Positions 61,945 through 64,000 of a stretch of 64,000 bases of DNA are shown here, in pieces. Source of the DNA: Syntrophorhabdus sp. PtaB.Bin047 (lineage in GTDB: Bacteria; Desulfobacterota; Syntrophorhabdia; Syntrophorhabdales; Syntrophorhabdaceae); contig MVQP01000005.1 of assembly GCA_002067235.1 (NCBI GenBank), positions 1-64,000 on the forward strand, written 5' to 3'. The notes under the pieces are model-generated. The model was given only the letters and a program-made list of their open reading frames with translations. It did not search any database and was not told where the DNA came from. Positions within the stretch are counted from its first letter, which is position 1; every line of letters begins with the position of its first letter. The position numbers were made by a program, and so were the translations under genes.

Positions 61945-62357
61945 ATGATGGTTACAACATTGATTCCCTACGTACGGAAAAACGGGAAGCATCGGGGAAG
62001 CACTGGTACACCGGATGATATGACGTGGACCGGCCTTCAGGGGAGGTTCATCTCTTTATAACGCTACTCCTCTCATAATCCTTTCTATTGGGGATGTGGT
62101 CGTCGCGCGCATGTGGCCGGACGGCCATATCTCTTTTTGGGCACTCTTCTCGTTCACCGACCGGTGGACGTGTCATCGGTCTGTCAGCAGCCTGGCTCAC
62201 CGGGGTGGCCGCAACACCCGCGCATTGTAACGATCTTCTTCGTGTTGTTGCGTACGAGAAGCCACACCTTTCGCCACAGGGGCATGTCGGCGTCAAGGTT
62301 TGTCAGGAAGGCCCGCGCGCTCGGCCTTGCATGGTCGTGGTCGTGGTCCCTCACGGT
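61945..62357. other. Gene-less stretch after the ModE-box promoter
   Basis: A 38-codon plus-strand frame begins exactly at the predicted transcription start (61945-62061) but resembles nothing I know and lacks a ribosome site. I see no gene from there to 62357. The transcript could be a small RNA, a leaderless small protein or decayed sequence. Confidence 0.35.
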
Positions 62358-62747
62358 CTACGTTTTGTCACCGACGAGCGGCAGGACCCTGTCGATGTGG
62401 AAGTAGACTACGAATCGCTTTTCGTCCTTCTGCTCCTCCGGGATCCTGTACGTCTTGCGCCAGCGGAACTGCTCGATCTTCGCGGGGTCAGACTCTTCAC
62501 GGATCTTCGTGAGATAGAGACGCTTCCCCACGAAGGCGTTCTCCTTTGCCTCCGCGAAGATGTAGGCGGCATGGGGGTTTGACTGGAGGTTGGCGTGCGT
62601 CAGTCGGTCCGTCATTATCCACACCGCCGTTTCTTCGTCGACGAAATGGGGCCGGGAATAGACCGCCGCGTCAACTATGCCTTTCGCATCCGCCGTGGCG
62701 AGAACGCCCCTACCCAAAGTGTTCTCGAAATACTCGCTGAGCTTCAT
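62358..62747 (-). CDS. Pyridoxamine 5'-phosphate oxidase-like flavin-binding protein
   Basis: A 129-residue protein of the split-barrel FMN-binding superfamily (GVLATADAKGIVDAAVYSRPHFVDEETAVWIMTDRLTHANLQSNPHAAYIF). The AGAGGAGGGTCC site precedes the ATG. Members bind FMN, F420 or haem and include small redox or stress proteins. It stands alone and diverges from the photolyase gene. Cofactor unknown. Confidence 0.87.
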   Translation of the reverse strand: MKLSEYFENTLGRGVLATADAKGIVDAAVYSRPHFVDEETAVWIMTDRLTHANLQSNPHAAYIFAEAKENAFVGKRLYLTKIREESDPAKIEQFRWRKTYRIPEEQKDEKRFVVYFHIDRVLPLVGDKT

Positions 62748-62830
62748 GGACCCTCCTCTCTTTCGTTACTGCCTGTTTTCCCATTATAGCAAAGAACCGG
62801 TCCTTTGTTATAGAATAACAGGAGGGACGG

Positions 62831-64000
62831 ATGGGTGTGCTAGCGCAAAGGGTCAAATGTATCAGGGAAGGTCGGCCGGGCCGCGGGCCCGTGGCGTACT
62901 GGATGAGCCGTGACCAGCGCACGGTCGACAACTGGGCGCTCCTCTTCGCACAGGAAACGGCCATTGCACATTCCCTTCCCCTTGTTGTCGTATTCTGCCT
63001 TTCCGATTCTTTTCCCGGTGCGGCACTGAGGCAATACGGCTTCATGCTCCGCGGCCTGGAGAAGGTCTCCCGGTCCCTCAGCGCACTGTCCATTCCTTTC
63101 TTTCTCCTGCCCGGAGACCCGGCCGACACCCTGCCTGCATTTGTCGAAAGCCGTGATATCTCGCTCCTCGTTGCCGACTTCGACCCTATTCGCGTGAAGC
63201 GGCAATGGAAGGAGGCTGTCATCCGAAAGACGAAGGTCCCCGTGTACGATGTCGACGCCCACAATATCGTTCCCTGCCGCACGGCTTCCGACAAGCGCGA
63301 GTATGGCGCCCACACCATAAGGAGAAAAATACGGAGGCTCCTGCCGGTCTTTCTGGACGACATGCCCATCCTTCAAAGGCACCCCTGGGATTCAGGGCTC
63401 ACGGGAAGCGACGTTGATGCACAGACGCTGCTCGAGGCCTTAAAGACCGACCGCTCGGTGGGAGAGGTCGATTGGATTACGCCGGGGGAAGATGAGGCGC
63501 GGACCGCGCTGCGGTCATTCATCGAGGAAAGACTCGACCGATACGAGACCGACAGGAACGACCCCCTAAAAGACTGCCAGTCGAACCTCTCGCCCTACCT
63601 TCATTTCGGACAGATATCGGCCCAGCGGGTGGCGCTCGAGGTCAGGGATTGCACTGCCCGCATCCAGGCGAAGGACGCGTTTCTCGAGGAGCACATCGTT
63701 CGCAGGGAGCTTGCCGACAACTACTGCTACCATACCCCCGGCTATGACCGCTTCGAGGCCTTTCCCGAATGGGCGAAGAAGACCCTCAACGACCACAGGG
63801 CCGACAGGCGCCCCTATCTCTATTCCCTACGGGAACTCGAGATGGGGCAGACCCATGACGAACTCTGGAACACCGCTCAGAAAGAGATGACAAAGACGGG
63901 AAAGATGCACGGCTATCTGAGGATGTACTGGGCGAAGAAGATACTGGAATGGACGGGCTCCCCTGAAGAGGCGATATCGGCGGCCATCTACCTCAACGAC
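62831..64000 (+). CDS. Class II deoxyribodipyrimidine photolyase (3' end outside window)
   Basis: The ATG at 62831 follows GGAGGGACGG. 390 residues are visible and the gene continues past the right edge; full class II enzymes have about 450. The alpha/beta domain (PVAYWMSRDQRTVDNWALLFAQ) and the FAD/DNA-binding half (SNLSPYLHFGQISAQRVAL, VRRELADNYCYHTPGYDRF, TGKMHGYLRMYWAKKILEW) are clear. It repairs cyclobutane pyrimidine dimers using light. Its presence in an otherwise anaerobic gene set is mildly unexpected. Confidence 0.95.
   Translation, partial: MGVLAQRVKCIREGRPGRGPVAYWMSRDQRTVDNWALLFAQETAIAHSLPLVVVFCLSDSFPGAALRQYGFMLRGLEKVSRSLSALSIPFFLLPGDPADTLPAFVESRDISLLVADFDPIRVKRQWKEAVIRKTKVPVYDVDAHNIVPCRTASDKREYGAHTIRRKIRRLLPVFLDDMPILQRHPWDSGLTGSDVDAQTLLEALKTDRSVGEVDWITPGEDEARTALRSFIEERLDRYETDRNDPLKDCQSNLSPYLHFGQISAQRVALEVRDCTARIQAKDAFLEEHIVRRELADNYCYHTPGYDRFEAFPEWAKKTLNDHRADRRPYLYSLRELEMGQTHDELWNTAQKEMTKTGKMHGYLRMYWAKKILEWTGSPEEAISAAIYLND

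Noticed and set aside
61941-62100. A molybdenum-cofactor riboswitch after the orphan ModE-box promoter
   Set aside because: I could not fit the sequence to the conserved Moco motif and no Mo gene follows in that direction.

Overview
This is a GC-rich window from a strictly anaerobic, hydrogen-cycling Gram-negative bacterium. TonB-dependent transport, lipoproteins and a multiheme cytochrome c point to an outer membrane. The gene content (several multimeric [FeFe] hydrogenases, maturases, Rex, multiheme cytochrome) fits a syntrophic or fermentative member of the Desulfobacterota (former Deltaproteobacteria), possibly Syntrophorhabdus-like. That placement is inference from gene content; there is no rRNA gene in the window.

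Region 1 (1-24255) is a hydrogenase island. On the minus strand, rex-hydC-hydB-hydA is followed by a PAS-containing sensor-type hydrogenase and a SpoIIE-type phosphatase that runs off the left edge. After a gene-poor stretch and a GAF/sigma-54 activator, a plus-strand operon begins: DRTGG protein, RsbW-like ATPase, second sensor-type hydrogenase, second DRTGG protein, PHP protein, HATPase, then an Hnd-like tetramer (HndB-like, NuoE, NuoF, HydA). It continues into a third set (NuoE, a NuoF-GltD fusion, HydA) and ends in a strong terminator. The window thus holds three catalytic HydA subunits, two sensor-type hydrogenases and three diaphorase modules.

Region 2 (24412-31987) holds an AEC transporter, a cupin, and the H-cluster maturation genes aspA-hydF-hydG, with hydE convergent and a CBS-domain gene between. 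An FNR/HcpR-type palindrome lies between the cupin and aspA genes.

Region 3 (31664-52269) is mostly housekeeping and envelope functions: a cupin, a PA2779-like/C39 peptidase/TPR lipoprotein operon, enolase, CorA, a NUDIX hydrolase, a 13-haem cytochrome c with a cytochrome b, an ArsA-like ATPase, then rsmD-coaD-nfeD-slipin-dacA-coaBC-htrA-DUF1844, purB, a HemW-like radical SAM protein and an EF-hand lipoprotein. Several intergenic gaps carry short repeats.

Region 4 (52371-61873) is the most striking part. A ModE-like regulator is divergent from a nine-gene operon: TonB receptor, DUF4213 protein, TonB, FmdE-like protein, methyltransferase, FecCD-type permease, ATPase, MoeA-like protein and periplasmic binding protein. 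The promoter carries two ModE-type boxes (9-N6-9), and a third box with its own promoter lies just after the operon, facing a gene-less stretch. I read this as a candidate TonB-dependent molybdenum/tungsten acquisition system. The window ends with a flavin-binding pyridoxamine-oxidase-like protein and a partial class II photolyase.
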